In this document: positions 1 to 10,001 of the stretch, piece by piece
Layout: every line of letters starts with the position of its first letter
Numbering within the stretch: position 1 is the first letter of the stretch
Origin: Avibacterium volantium
Lineage (GTDB): Bacteria; Pseudomonadota; Gammaproteobacteria; Enterobacterales; Pasteurellaceae
Assembly (NCBI RefSeq): GCF_900635775.1
Contig: NZ_LR134167.1
Span: 1,459,001 to 1,523,000, forward strand
Direction of reading: 5' to 3'
Length of the DNA: 64,000 nucleotides
Made by a program: the position numbers and the translations under genes
Notes under the pieces: generated by a model
The model's input: the letters and a program-made list of their open reading frames with translations, nothing else
The model's database searches: none
Told to the model about the DNA's origin: nothing

Positions 1-60
1 CTTGTTATTTAGCAAAATGTATTTACAATAAAGAAACGGTTATTTGATTTAACATTCAAA

Positions 61-351
61 ATGGAAATTGAATTTGATCAAAAGAAAAATCAGCGCAATA
101 TTGAAGAACGCCAGCTCTCTTTTGAAATGGCACGCTATTTTCATTGGAATAGCGCAATGATTATCGCTGATGATAGAAAAGATTATCCTGAACCGCGTTT
201 TTTAGCCGCTGGTTATGTTGGGACAACAGCGCGATTACATATTCTCGTATTTACACCAATAAAAACAGGAATTCGAGTTATTAGCTTCCGTAAAGCAAAT
301 GCAAGGGAGATCAAAAAATATGAAAACAGAGAAAAACACACCGCTGATTAG
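61..351 (+). CDS. brnT: BrnT-family toxin (type II toxin-antitoxin ribonuclease)
   Basis: The 96-residue protein has the BrnT (DUF497) layout: an N-terminal stretch with FDQKKNQRNIEER, where the family has a 'D-x-x-K-N-x-x-N' start, a central beta-sheet region, and a C-terminal RKANAREIKKYE (residues 77-88) matching the conserved Arg-rich end. BrnT is known to be a RelE-fold ribonuclease that arrests translation until bound by BrnA. The length is normal for the family and there is no truncation. The coding end overlaps brnA by 32 bases, as usual for this pair, implying translational coupling. No clear Shine-Dalgarno precedes the ATG, and the promoter may lie upstream of the window. Function is inferred from family only. 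Confidence 0.9.
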   Translation: MEIEFDQKKNQRNIEERQLSFEMARYFHWNSAMIIADDRKDYPEPRFLAAGYVGTTARLHILVFTPIKTGIRVISFRKANAREIKKYENREKHTAD

Positions 352-637
352 TGCTGAAGGCGAAGTCCGGGAATTACAGCAAAGCGATTTTACACAAATG
401 AAATCATTACAAGAAACAATGCCTGATGATTTTGTCAATATGGTGCTTGCACATCAAGCAGAAATGGAAAAGCAAGGACATATAAAACCGAAAGTCAGGG
501 GCAAACAAAAAACGCCAACCAAACAAATTATCACTATTCGCTTATCACCTGAAGTGATTGAGGCCTTTAAAGCCACAGGGAAAGGTTGGCAATCGCGTAT
601 TAATGAAGTGCTTCTCCAGCATATTCATTCCGTATAA
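320..637 (+). CDS. brnA: BrnA-family antitoxin
   Basis: The 105-residue partner of BrnT. The C-terminal part (about residues 68-102, KQIITIRLSPEVIEAF then QSRINEVLLQHI) is a ribbon-helix-helix-like DNA-binding unit, and the acidic middle is the likely toxin-neutralising segment. I chose the ATG at 320 over an in-frame start at 299 because AAGGGAGA lies about 8 bases upstream of it. The known BrnA role is to bind BrnT and repress the shared promoter as a complex. The antitoxin follows the toxin, which is the normal order in this family. Confidence 0.88.
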   Translation: MKTEKNTPLISAEGEVRELQQSDFTQMKSLQETMPDDFVNMVLAHQAEMEKQGHIKPKVRGKQKTPTKQIITIRLSPEVIEAFKATGKGWQSRINEVLLQHIHSV

Positions 638-645
638 TCAGCAAT

Positions 646-680
646 GACCGCATAATAAAGTGCGGTCAAAAATTTTCATC
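646..680 (+). terminator. Possible weak terminator after brnTA
   Basis: A GACCGCA / TGCGGTC inverted repeat (646-652 with 661-667) built around a USS core, followed by an A/T-rich stretch. The T run is poor, so this is a weak call. Confidence 0.35.
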
Positions 681-790
681 TTTTTAGCTACCTAAAAAGA
701 CCTAATCCTGCACATTCCTATTGGAAAAAATCCCATTACCCCTTACTATACGCAAGTTTTTTAAATTGATATAACCGAATAATAAACCCA

Positions 791-1741
791 ATGAGCGAAA
801 ATTTAACTTCTCAAAACGAAAAAACAAAGAAACAAATCTATAATTTCAATAAGTTACAAAAACGCCTACGCCGTAATGTGGGCGCAGCTATTGCCGATTT
901 TAATATGATTGAAGATGGTGATAAGGTGATGGTGTGCTTATCTGGCGGTAAAGACAGCTACACGTTGCTGGATATTTTGCTTAATTTACGCCTTAACGCA
1001 CCGATTCATTTTGATATTGTGGCGGTAAATTTAGATCAAAAACAACCAGGCTTTCCTGAGCACGTCTTACCGGAATATTTAGAGAGCATCGGCGTGGATT
1101 ACAAAATCGTAGAGGAAAATACCTATGGGATTGTAAAAGAAAAAATCCCAGAGGGAAAAACCACCTGTTCCCTTTGTTCTCGTTTAAGACGTGGGATTTT
1201 ATACCGCACGGCGACCGAGTTGGGTGCAACCAAAATCGCACTCGGGCATCACCGTGATGATATGTTAGAAACCTTGTTTTTAAATATGTTCTACGGCGGC
1301 AAACTCAAATCAATGCCGCCCAAATTAATCAGCGATGACGGCAAGCAAATTGTGATTCGTCCGCTGGCTTATTGCAAAGAAAAGGACATTGAAAAATATT
1401 CCATCGCCAAACAATTCCCGATTATTCCTTGTAATCTATGTGGTTCGCAACCTAACTTACAACGCCAAGTGGTAAAAGAAATGTTGCAAACTTGGGATCG
1501 CCAATATCCGGGGCGCATCGAAACAATGTTCAGCGCAATGCAAAATATTGTGCCTTCGCACCTATGCGATAAAAATTTGTTTAATTTCAAAGATATTCAA
1601 CGTGGACAAAACCTAGACGGCGTGGAAGGGGATATTGCTTTTGATAAGCAGGAGCTACCTACTACCCCATTATTCCAAGATGAAGATGAGCAAACGGATT
1701 TCAGCCAAAATGAAATGATTTCGTTTAAGGAAGTGAGTTAA
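791..1741 (+). CDS. ttcA: tRNA 2-thiocytidine(32) synthetase TtcA
   Basis: The 316-residue protein activates C32 of certain tRNAs by adenylation and replaces the 2-oxygen with sulfur, using an Fe-S cluster. Visible motifs are the PP-loop SGGKDS at residues 51-56, CSLC with cysteines at about 126 and 129, and CNLC at about 214 and 217. This is the TtcA arrangement of two CxxC pairs. Length is close to the E. coli enzyme. The first ATG in the frame is used. The gene stands alone, facing the nlpC-like gene across a shared terminator. Confidence 0.96.
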   Translation: MSENLTSQNEKTKKQIYNFNKLQKRLRRNVGAAIADFNMIEDGDKVMVCLSGGKDSYTLLDILLNLRLNAPIHFDIVAVNLDQKQPGFPEHVLPEYLESIGVDYKIVEENTYGIVKEKIPEGKTTCSLCSRLRRGILYRTATELGATKIALGHHRDDMLETLFLNMFYGGKLKSMPPKLISDDGKQIVIRPLAYCKEKDIEKYSIAKQFPIIPCNLCGSQPNLQRQVVKEMLQTWDRQYPGRIETMFSAMQNIVPSHLCDKNLFNFKDIQRGQNLDGVEGDIAFDKQELPTTPLFQDEDEQTDFSQNEMISFKEVS

Positions 1742-1771
1742 ACAAAGGCTGAATAAGAAAATGGCAAAAAT

Positions 1772-1814
1772 AAAGAGCGGTGAAAAAATCAAAAGTTTTC
1801 CACCGCACTTTCTA
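1772..1814. terminator. Bidirectional terminator between ttcA and the NlpC/P60 gene
   Basis: An AAGAGCGGTG ... CACCGCACTT inverted repeat formed by a USS variant and a perfect USS, with A-rich left and T-rich right flanks. It sits between convergent genes. Confidence 0.7.
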
Positions 1815-1840
1815 TTTCTGTATTTTCTATAAACTCGGTT

Positions 1841-2347
1841 TTACATTCTACGCGCTTGCCAATAGGTGCGCGTCCAGTAAGGGCTATTGAGTGAAGAATA
1901 AATCACGCCACCTTTAGTTGAGGCGTGTAGGAATTGGCCGTCTTTCACATAAATCCCAACGTGGTAGCCATTTGGCCCGCGTCCTGTTTTGAAGAAAACT
2001 AAATCACCCGTTTGAATATCCTCTTTCGCCACTTTCGTGCCGTATTTCACTTGTTCTCTTGTGGTACGAGGCAAATTAATATTAAAGCGTTCGCGGAAAG
2101 TTGTCTGCACAAAGGCTGAACAATCAATGCCACGGCGGCTTTGCCCGCCTAAACGATAGGGGGTGCCAGCCCATTCTCGTTGATGTTCTGACAGCATCGC
2201 AATAGTCATAATGGGATCGTTTAACTGGCTATGATAGCGGTTATGTTTAAACGATTTATATTGGACGGAAGAGCTTTCATTTGAGCTAGAACAAGCTACA
2301 CTCAGCAATACACCACCGCCAATCAGCAATGTTTTAAGTAAATTCAT
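1841..2347 (-). CDS. NlpC/P60 lipoprotein, likely murein endopeptidase
   Basis: 168 residues from the ATG at 2347. That start gives a good lipoprotein signal: MNLLKTLL, a hydrophobic core, then LLSVAC with the lipidated Cys at residue 19. A longer frame to 2398 would bury this signal. The NlpC/P60 domain (about 50-168) carries the catalytic Cys76 in RRGIDCSAF, His129 in YHVGIY and His141 in LHAS, matching the Spr/MepS-type peptidoglycan hydrolases. It probably cuts D-Ala-mDAP cross-links in the periplasm, anchored to the outer membrane, though the exact bond is inferred. It lies 74 bases downstream of ihfA on the same strand. Confidence 0.9.
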   Translation of the reverse strand: MNLLKTLLIGGGVLLSVACSSSNESSSVQYKSFKHNRYHSQLNDPIMTIAMLSEHQREWAGTPYRLGGQSRRGIDCSAFVQTTFRERFNINLPRTTREQVKYGTKVAKEDIQTGDLVFFKTGRGPNGYHVGIYVKDGQFLHASTKGGVIYSSLNSPYWTRTYWQARRM

Positions 2348-2421
2348 TGTAAACTCTAAAATAAAAAAGAACAAAAAACTACCCGCACTTTTTTGCACGG
2401 ATAGTTTTAAATGAGAAATGA

Positions 2422-2718
2422 TTAAGCTTTTGGCTTAGATTTTTCTACACGAGAGCGTAATTTTTGACCGGGTTTGAATACTACCACTCGGCGCGCGGAA
2501 ACAGGTACGCTTTCCCCTGTTTTAGGGTTGCGTCCTGGGCGTGAGGCTTTATCGCGTAATTCAAAATTACCAAATCCAGATAATTTCACATCTTGCCCAC
2601 TTTCCAATGCCACTCGAATTTCCTCAAAAAAACTTTCCACCAATAATTTGGCATCACGTTTATTTAGATTATGCTTTTCAATTAAGCTATCGGCTAATTC
2701 AACTTTGGTCAATGTCAT
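2422..2718 (-). CDS. ihfA: Integration host factor subunit alpha
   Basis: A 98-residue HU/IHF-family protein. The DNA-binding arm contains [20 protein letters not shown], with the intercalating proline in [22 protein letters not shown] at the N-terminus is characteristic of the alpha subunit. It pairs with IHF-beta to bend DNA at specific sites. It is the last gene of pheS-pheT-ihfA, only 4 bases after pheT, the conserved gamma-proteobacterial order. Length matches E. coli IhfA (99). Confidence 0.97.
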   Translation of the reverse strand: MTLTKVELADSLIEKHNLNKRDAKLLVESFFEEIRVALESGQDVKLSGFGNFELRDKASRPGRNPKTGESVPVSARRVVVFKPGQKLRSRVEKSKPKA

Positions 2719-2722
2719 AATA

Positions 2723-5110
2723 TTAATCTCTCAAATAAGCATCAAATCGTTGTTTTAATGCGTCTAATACCGCTGAAATTACCGCATTAATCTCTTTCTC
2801 TTCAAGGGTTTTATCAGTGTCTTGAATGGTTAAGCTAATGGCTAAACTTTTCTTACCTTCTGGTAAATTCGCCCCTTGGTAAACATCAAATAAACTTACG
2901 TTTACAAGCTGTTTTCCGCCCGCTTGACGACACACTTCTAACACATCGCCCGCTGGTGTTGCACTATCCACTACAATCGCCAAATCACGTTTATTTGCAG
3001 GGAAACGAGAAATTTCTTTGGCATTTGGAACAGGTCTTTCTGCAATGGCAGCCCATTCAATTTCAAATACGATAGGTTTACCAGATAAACCAAGCTGTTG
3101 CACCACTTTTGGATGCACCGTGCCAATATAACCGATTTCTTTATCGTCTAACATAATGGCGGCAGATTGCCCTGGATGTAATGCTGGGTATGATTTTGCA
3201 ACAAAACGCAAACGATTTCCAGCTTTTGTTAAGGATAAAATTCGCTCTAAATCCCCTTTAAGATCAAAGAAATCAACGTTTTCCCCTTTTTGTTCCCAAT
3301 GAACAGGGCGTTTATCCCCTACAATCGCTGCACCGATAACATATTCTTGACGCACGCCACTTTCCGCTTCCGCATCAGGAATAAAGCGTAGTCCGCCTTC
3401 AAAAATGCGTACACGGCTTTGTTGGCGATTTTGGTTGTAAGCAATGGTTGTAAGCAAGCCCGGTAATAAAGACACGCGCATTGCCGACATTTCACGCGAA
3501 ATTGGGTTTGGCAGAATTAATGCTTCTTGCTCTGGGTATAATAATTGCTGAACTTCTGGATCAACAAAGCTATAAGACACAATTTCTTGATAATCGCTAT
3601 CGACAAATGCGGTACGCACACGCACCAATTCTAATAAACTTTCAGGCATTGGTTTCATTTGTAAATGCGCTAATGGGGCATTATTCGGAATGTTGTTATA
3701 ACCGTAAATGCGTGCCACTTCTTCGATTAAGTCTTCTTCAATTTCAATATCAAAACGCCAGCTTGGTGAAATGGCTGTCCATAAACCGTCTTGGTAGCTC
3801 ACTTGCAAGCCTAAGCGTTGCAAAATGTCTGTAACGGTTTCCGTTGGAATATGATGACCTAATAAGTGATCTAATTTTTCACGGCGTAATTGCACCTGTT
3901 TTACTTTTGGTAAATTCGCTTCGCTCACCACTTCGCAAATTTCACCCGCTTCGCCGCCGCAAATGTCTAACAATAAGGCGGTTGCACGTTCCATTGCTTT
4001 GTGTTGAAGATTAAAATCTACACCACGTTCAAAACGGTGTGAAGAATCAGTATGCAAGCCATATTGTCTAGCACGTCCTGTAATGGCTAATGGCGCAAAG
4101 AATGCAGCTTCAAGAATCACATCTTTGGTTTCGGCATTCACACCACTGGCTTCGCCACCAAAAATACCCACCATCGCTAATGGGCCATTTTGATCAGCAA
4201 TCACTAAAGTATTTGGTTGAAGTTTGGCGGTTGTGCCATCTAATAGCACCAATTCTTCGCCTTCTTTTGCCATACGCACTTGCACAGGCTGCGCCACTTT
4301 TGCTGCATCAAAGGCGTGCATTGGTTGGCCAAGTTCCAGTAAAATGTAATTGGTAATATCCACCACGGGATCGATAGAACGAATACCGCAACGGCGTAAT
4401 TTTTCTTGCATCCAAATTGGCGTTGGTGCTTTCACATTCACATTTTTCACCACACGCAATAAATAACGTGGGCAAGCTTCAGGTGCTAACACTTCAATTT
4501 GTGCTTTATCTGCAATGGTTGCTGCAACAGGCTTGATTTCAGGGGCATTAACAGCTTGCTGATTAACCACGCCCACTTCACGGGCAATTCCTGCAATGCT
4601 TAAACAGTCCGCACGGTTTGGCGTTAAGCTAATTTCTACACTGTTATCGTTTAATTGCAAATACTCACGCAAATCTGTACCAATTGGTGCATCTGCTGGC
4701 AATTCGATGATGCCATTGTGATCGTCTGAAATGCCTAATTCGCTGAATGAGCATAACATTCCTTCAGAAGGCTGACCGCGTAATTTGGTTTTCTTAATTT
4801 TAAAGTTACCAGGTAACACCGCACCATCAACCGCACAAGCCACTTTTAAGCCTTGACGGCAGTTTGGCGCACCGCACACGATGTCTAATAGACGTTCACC
4901 ACCCACATTGACTTTGGTTACGCGTAATTTATCCGCATCAGGGTGTTGCGCACATTCCACCACTTCCCCTACAACAACGCCACTAAATTCGCCGGCAACA
5001 GGTTCAACGCCATCGACTTCTAGTCCGAGCATTGTAATTTGATCACATAATTGTTCCGTGCTAACGGCAGGATTCACCCATTCACGCACCCATAATTCAC
5101 TAAATTTCAT
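2723..5110 (-). CDS. pheT: Phenylalanyl-tRNA synthetase beta subunit
   Basis: 795 residues, the usual length. In order, it shows the N-terminal tRNA-binding OB domain (about 40-150, [15 protein letters not shown]), the B3/B4 editing domain (about 210-370), the B5 domain, the inactive catalytic-like core, and a C-terminal FDX-ACB anticodon-binding domain ([13 protein letters not shown] onward). It forms the alpha2-beta2 enzyme with PheS and edits mischarged Tyr. It lies 33 bases after pheS and 4 before ihfA, so the three genes are cotranscribed. Confidence 0.98.
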   Translation of the reverse strand: MKFSELWVREWVNPAVSTEQLCDQITMLGLEVDGVEPVAGEFSGVVVGEVVECAQHPDADKLRVTKVNVGGERLLDIVCGAPNCRQGLKVACAVDGAVLPGNFKIKKTKLRGQPSEGMLCSFSELGISDDHNGIIELPADAPIGTDLREYLQLNDNSVEISLTPNRADCLSIAGIAREVGVVNQQAVNAPEIKPVAATIADKAQIEVLAPEACPRYLLRVVKNVNVKAPTPIWMQEKLRRCGIRSIDPVVDITNYILLELGQPMHAFDAAKVAQPVQVRMAKEGEELVLLDGTTAKLQPNTLVIADQNGPLAMVGIFGGEASGVNAETKDVILEAAFFAPLAITGRARQYGLHTDSSHRFERGVDFNLQHKAMERATALLLDICGGEAGEICEVVSEANLPKVKQVQLRREKLDHLLGHHIPTETVTDILQRLGLQVSYQDGLWTAISPSWRFDIEIEEDLIEEVARIYGYNNIPNNAPLAHLQMKPMPESLLELVRVRTAFVDSDYQEIVSYSFVDPEVQQLLYPEQEALILPNPISREMSAMRVSLLPGLLTTIAYNQNRQQSRVRIFEGGLRFIPDAEAESGVRQEYVIGAAIVGDKRPVHWEQKGENVDFFDLKGDLERILSLTKAGNRLRFVAKSYPALHPGQSAAIMLDDKEIGYIGTVHPKVVQQLGLSGKPIVFEIEWAAIAERPVPNAKEISRFPANKRDLAIVVDSATPAGDVLEVCRQAGGKQLVNVSLFDVYQGANLPEGKKSLAISLTIQDTDKTLEEKEINAVISAVLDALKQRFDAYLRD

Positions 5111-5143
5111 ATTCTTTCTCTACATTAATATTTCGGTTTTCTA

Positions 5144-6142
<999 letters not shown>

Positions 6143-6208
6143 CTAATAACAATCTAACATTTGAAAAATTTCCTAATGATAATACTAACGCCTTAAAAAA
6201 TCACGTTT

Positions 6209-6907
6209 TTATTGTGGCTTTTCGCAATTATTCTCCCTTTCCCATTGCTGAATTTTTTCTTGCACGGAAAGTGCGGTGAAAAATTTGCCTGTTTTTGGCA
6301 GCGTTTTCACATTAATCTGCTGGTCTTTGTAAGTAAATTTAAGCTGATAACAGTGCAAATAAGTGCGGTCGGATTTTTGTTTATTTCCGCCATAAAGTTC
6401 ATCACCTAAAATCGGGCTGCCTAGGCTTTTCATTGCCACGCGTAATTGGTGCGTTTTGCCTGTTTGTGGAAACAAAATAAAAAGGCGTAAATTTGGCTCA
6501 CAGCTTAGGGAAGAAAAACGCGTGATGGCAGGGTTTTCCTTGCTTTGGCATAATTTCCAAGTGCCATTGCGAGATTTTTGCATATCCCCCACAATTCGCC
6601 CTTGCTTTTTCTTTGGCTTTTCGCTGGATAACGCCAGATAGGTTTTCTCAATGCGATGATCGGCAAATAGCCCTGACAAGGTTGCCGCCGCCTGTTTATT
6701 CAACGCCAAGATTAACAATCCAGAAGTTACCTTATCTAACCGATGCACTAGCCACACTTGGGGCAAATTTAATTGCTGCGCCACTAAAGTGGTTAGACCA
6801 AGCGCCTGATCATCTTTATGCACGGAAATGCCACAAGGTTTGTGAATAATGATAAAATCGGCGTGCTGAAAAACAATGTCGAACATTGGCGTTGTGATCT
6901 CTGGCAT
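6209..6907 (-). CDS. RluA-family RNA pseudouridine synthase
   Basis: 232 residues. The family motif HRLDKVTSGLL is at residues 55-65 with the catalytic Asp58. QTGKTHQLRV and LGDELYGG further on are standard RluA-family signatures. There is no S4 RNA-binding domain at the N-terminus, and the protein is compact, like the short TruC/RluA-type enzymes and the H. influenzae HI1435-type group. The target uridine cannot be told from sequence. The start could be residue 8 (MFDIVFQ) instead of MPEITTP. It is divergent from cls with only 34 bases between them, so the promoters must overlap. Confidence 0.88.
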   Translation of the reverse strand: MPEITTPMFDIVFQHADFIIIHKPCGISVHKDDQALGLTTLVAQQLNLPQVWLVHRLDKVTSGLLILALNKQAAATLSGLFADHRIEKTYLALSSEKPKKKQGRIVGDMQKSRNGTWKLCQSKENPAITRFSSLSCEPNLRLFILFPQTGKTHQLRVAMKSLGSPILGDELYGGNKQKSDRTYLHCYQLKFTYKDQQINVKTLPKTGKFFTALSVQEKIQQWERENNCEKPQ

Positions 6908-6941
6908 AATTAGATGTTTATAAAAGTGCGGTTAAAAATAA

Positions 6942-8405
6942 ATGAATTTTACTTTTCAACAGATTATAGCATATCTCGTCCCTGTCCTGATTTGGATTTT
7001 GACCATTTCTATCACAATGCGATTAGTGATAAAAAAACAATCGGTTTCTGCCACCCTTTCTTGGTTGATGATTATTTATCTCGTGCCAGTGGTGGGCATT
7101 ATCGCCTATTTAGTGTTTGGCGAAGTGAAATTAGGCACAAAACGGGCAAAAGCATTTCGTTTGCTTGCACCGAAATTTAACCAGTGGTTTGGCGATTTTT
7201 CGCAATGTCCGCAATTAATCAATCATCACAACACCCTGCTTTATCGCCCCATTTTTGATTTAGCCAAAAGTCGTTTAAATATCCCTTGCGTGCTGGGTAA
7301 TGAGCTACATATTTTAGACACGCCAGAAAGCATCATTAAAAGCATTATTCAAGATATTCACCAAGCCCAACACAGCATTAATATGGTGTTTTATATTTGG
7401 TGGAATGGCGGCTTAGTGGAAGAGGTGCAGAACGCGCTAATTAGCGCACAACAGCGTGGTGTTACGGTGCGGATATTGGTGGATAGCGTGGGCAGCCGTC
7501 AATTTCTAAAAAGTAAAAATTACCGCCAAATGAAAGAAAGTGGCATTGAGATCACCGAAGCGCTACACGTTAATTTACTGCGTATGTTTTTTAGTCGTAT
7601 TGATTTACGCCAGCACCGCAAAATTATTGTGATCGATAATCAAATTGCTTACACCGGCAGTATGAATATGGTTGATCCAAAATATTTCAAACAAAACAGC
7701 CACGTTGGCGAATGGGTAGATATTATGGTGCGTATTAACGGCCCTGTTTCTGCCGTGCTAAATGGGCTTTATGCGTGGGATTGGCAAATTGAAAGCGATA
7801 AAGAAATCCCCTTGCAGTTGCCAGATTGCCCTTTGTTACCCGTTGATCATAATAACTCTCACGCCGTACAAATTCTTGCCACGGGTCCGGGCTTTCCTGA
7901 TGATTTAATGGCGCAATCTCTTTCTATTGCGATTTTTTCCGCGCGCCAAAGCATCACCATTACTTCGCCTTATTTTGTGCCAAGCCATAGCATTGCTGAA
8001 GCCTTACGCATTGCGGCATTGCGTGGTATTGACGTTACGCTGATTCTTCCAAAGAAAAACGATTCTTTAATGGTAAGCTGGGCGAGTCGCACCTTTTTTG
8101 AAGATCTGCTTGCCGCTGGGGTGAAAATTTATCAATTTGAGCAAGGCCTATTACATACTAAAAGCGTGTTGATTGATAACCGCCTTGCCCTCGTTGGCAC
8201 GGTAAATATGGATATGCGTAGTTTTATGTTGAATTTTGAAGTCACAATGGTGGTGGAAGATCAAAGTTTTGCCAATGAAGTAACCCAATTGCAGCAACAC
8301 TACCGCCAAAGTTCTTCTTTATTAACCTATGAAAACTGGGTAAAACGCCCTGTTTATCAACAGGTTATCGAACGTTTATTTTTCTTATTTAGCCCGCTTT
8401 TATAA
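6942..8405 (+). CDS. cls: Cardiolipin synthase A
   Basis: 487 residues, E. coli ClsA-like along the whole length. Two N-terminal membrane helices (about 5-27 and 36-58) are followed by two phospholipase D HKD motifs: HRKIIVIDNQIAYTGSMN from His225 and HTKSVLIDNRLALVGTVN from His405. The enzyme condenses two phosphatidylglycerols into cardiolipin and glycerol at the inner membrane. The C-terminal FFLFSPLL also resembles E. coli ClsA. A USS lies just upstream of the start, and no strong ribosome binding site is visible. Confidence 0.96.
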   Translation: MNFTFQQIIAYLVPVLIWILTISITMRLVIKKQSVSATLSWLMIIYLVPVVGIIAYLVFGEVKLGTKRAKAFRLLAPKFNQWFGDFSQCPQLINHHNTLLYRPIFDLAKSRLNIPCVLGNELHILDTPESIIKSIIQDIHQAQHSINMVFYIWWNGGLVEEVQNALISAQQRGVTVRILVDSVGSRQFLKSKNYRQMKESGIEITEALHVNLLRMFFSRIDLRQHRKIIVIDNQIAYTGSMNMVDPKYFKQNSHVGEWVDIMVRINGPVSAVLNGLYAWDWQIESDKEIPLQLPDCPLLPVDHNNSHAVQILATGPGFPDDLMAQSLSIAIFSARQSITITSPYFVPSHSIAEALRIAALRGIDVTLILPKKNDSLMVSWASRTFFEDLLAAGVKIYQFEQGLLHTKSVLIDNRLALVGTVNMDMRSFMLNFEVTMVVEDQSFANEVTQLQQHYRQSSSLLTYENWVKRPVYQQVIERLFFLFSPLL

Positions 8406-8457
8406 ACGATAAGTGCGGTATAAATTTTCCAACTTTTTAAGTATTTTAAGGATAGCA

Positions 8458-9099
8458 ATGAAAAAACAGCTTACTTTTTATTTAGTTCGCCATGGACGCA
8501 CTGTTTGGAACGAACAAGGTTTATTACAAGGACAAGGCGATTCTCCGCTGATCGCCGAAGGCATTGAGGGGGCAATGAAAACAGGCGAACACTTAGCCAA
8601 CGTGCCTTTTATTGCTGCCTATTCAAGCGTGTTAAAACGGGCAATGGATACCACCCAATACATTATTGGCGAACGCAATATTCCTTTCTTTCAGCATAAA
8701 GGCTTAAACGAGCATTTCTTTGGTAGCTGGGAGGGCGTGCTGGTGGATAGCATTCGTCAAAGCGAAGAATTTCAGCAAATGACGAAAGATCCTGCGAATT
8801 ATCAAGCCAAAAGCAACGGCGGCGAAACCTTTGCTGAACTGGCAGAACGCGCAATGCAGGCGGTTTATGACATTATCAATGTGCATAACGAAGGCAATAT
8901 TCTACTGGTTTCTCACGGACACACACTGCGTTTATTGCTTACCCTATTTGACGGCTCAACCTGGCAAAATCACCGTGAAAATCCACGAGTAATTCGTTTG
9001 GATAACACGTCCATTAGCATTGTTCACTATGAGCAAGCGGAAAACGAAAATGTAGGGCGTTTTGTGTTAGAAACGGTGAATAGCACGGCGCATTTATAG
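8458..9099 (+). CDS. Histidine phosphatase family protein (phosphoglycerate-mutase-like)
   Basis: 213 residues from the ATG at 8458, which has AAGGA about 6 bases upstream. An earlier GTG at 8413 lacks this. The branch-1 histidine phosphatase signature LVRHGRT (His12 is the phospho-acceptor) and the second histidine motif LLVSHGHTLRLLL are present. Such proteins include GpmB, CobC and broad phosphatases. The sequence does not settle which substrate, and a cofactor-dependent mutase role is not assured. It follows cls by 52 bases. Confidence 0.85.
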   Translation: MKKQLTFYLVRHGRTVWNEQGLLQGQGDSPLIAEGIEGAMKTGEHLANVPFIAAYSSVLKRAMDTTQYIIGERNIPFFQHKGLNEHFFGSWEGVLVDSIRQSEEFQQMTKDPANYQAKSNGGETFAELAERAMQAVYDIINVHNEGNILLVSHGHTLRLLLTLFDGSTWQNHRENPRVIRLDNTSISIVHYEQAENENVGRFVLETVNSTAHL

Positions 9100-9144
9100 T
9101 GTTTTTTTGTAAGGCGTTAGGTGAAAGTCGTATTTAATGGCGAA

Positions 9145-9190
9145 AAAAGTGCGGTAGAAAAATTTTGATTTTTTGCACCGCACTTTAATA
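9145..9190. terminator. Inverted USS pair acting as a bidirectional terminator
   Basis: AAGTGCGGT at 9147-9155 pairs with ACCGCACTT at 9177-9185, with A- and T-rich flanks. It lies between the convergent histidine phosphatase and bioD genes. Confidence 0.8.
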
Positions 9191-9214
9191 ATCAAACTAA
9201 TTACTTCATCTACT

Positions 9215-9940
9215 CTACTTCACCCATTCCGTTTGTAGGTAAGTCAAGCGTTCAATATTAGTTATGTAATGCCCTAGCTCTTGTTCCTCAGGGCGATGCA
9301 CATAGGGGATTTGCCCGAGCAACGGTGCGTCAATTTTTTTACTCAGCATTTCAATAATTTCCGCATAATGGGCTAAGCCTGGGTTAATGCGATTGGCGAT
9401 CCAACCTACTAAGGGCAAGCCCGATTGTTGAATAGATTGTGCGGTGAGTAAGGCGTGATTAATGCACCCCTCTTTAATGCCAACCACCAGCACTACAGGC
9501 ATTTTGTGCGAAATAGCCCAGCTGGCAAAGCTGTATTCCTTATTCATCGGTGTTAGCCAACCAAATGCTCCCTCCACTAACACAGATTGATAACGCTGCG
9601 TCAGCGCGCTGAGATCGGCATTAATTTTTTTTATATCAATACGTTGCCCGTCTTCACTTAACATAGGCAAACTGTGCGAAAAGCTATAACTATTCACATT
9701 TTGGTAGGTTACATTTTCTTTTGTGGCATCGATTAAGGTTAGCACATCAGAATTATTTTCTAGCCCATAATCACTATCTACTGTGCTTTCGCAATAAGAC
9801 CAATCTTCTTGACAACAAGCTATGGGCTTATAGCCGACAATCTGAATACCTTGATTTTGCAACGCTTGGATAATGGCACGGCTGGATACGGTTTTCCCTA
9901 CATTCGTATCTGTGCCGGTAACAAAAAAGCAGCTCATCAT
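9215..9940 (-). CDS. bioD: ATP-dependent dethiobiotin synthetase
   Basis: About 241 residues. The P-loop is GTDTNVGKT near the N-terminus, the BioD form of the deviant Walker A motif. The enzyme closes the ureido ring of 7,8-diaminopelargonate using CO2 and ATP in biotin synthesis. The start is taken at the ATG pair 9940/9937 because AAGGA precedes it by about 6-9 bases. An in-frame ATG at 9958 is less likely. It sits next to an Mlc-like repressor, as E. coli ynfK (bioD2) sits next to mlc, so this is probably the ynfK-type paralog rather than the bio-operon bioD. Confidence 0.9.
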   Translation of the reverse strand: MMSCFFVTGTDTNVGKTVSSRAIIQALQNQGIQIVGYKPIACCQEDWSYCESTVDSDYGLENNSDVLTLIDATKENVTYQNVNSYSFSHSLPMLSEDGQRIDIKKINADLSALTQRYQSVLVEGAFGWLTPMNKEYSFASWAISHKMPVVLVVGIKEGCINHALLTAQSIQQSGLPLVGWIANRINPGLAHYAEIIEMLSKKIDAPLLGQIPYVHRPEEQELGHYITNIERLTYLQTEWVK

Positions 9941-10001
9941 TTTTTCCTTATGATCCAATTTGTGTTGAATTCTAAAGGAATTTCATCAGGAGAACATTGA
10001 G

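Noticed and set aside
1..640. BrnT/BrnA as a candidate new system
   Set aside because: It is a well-described type II toxin-antitoxin pair with normal length and order.
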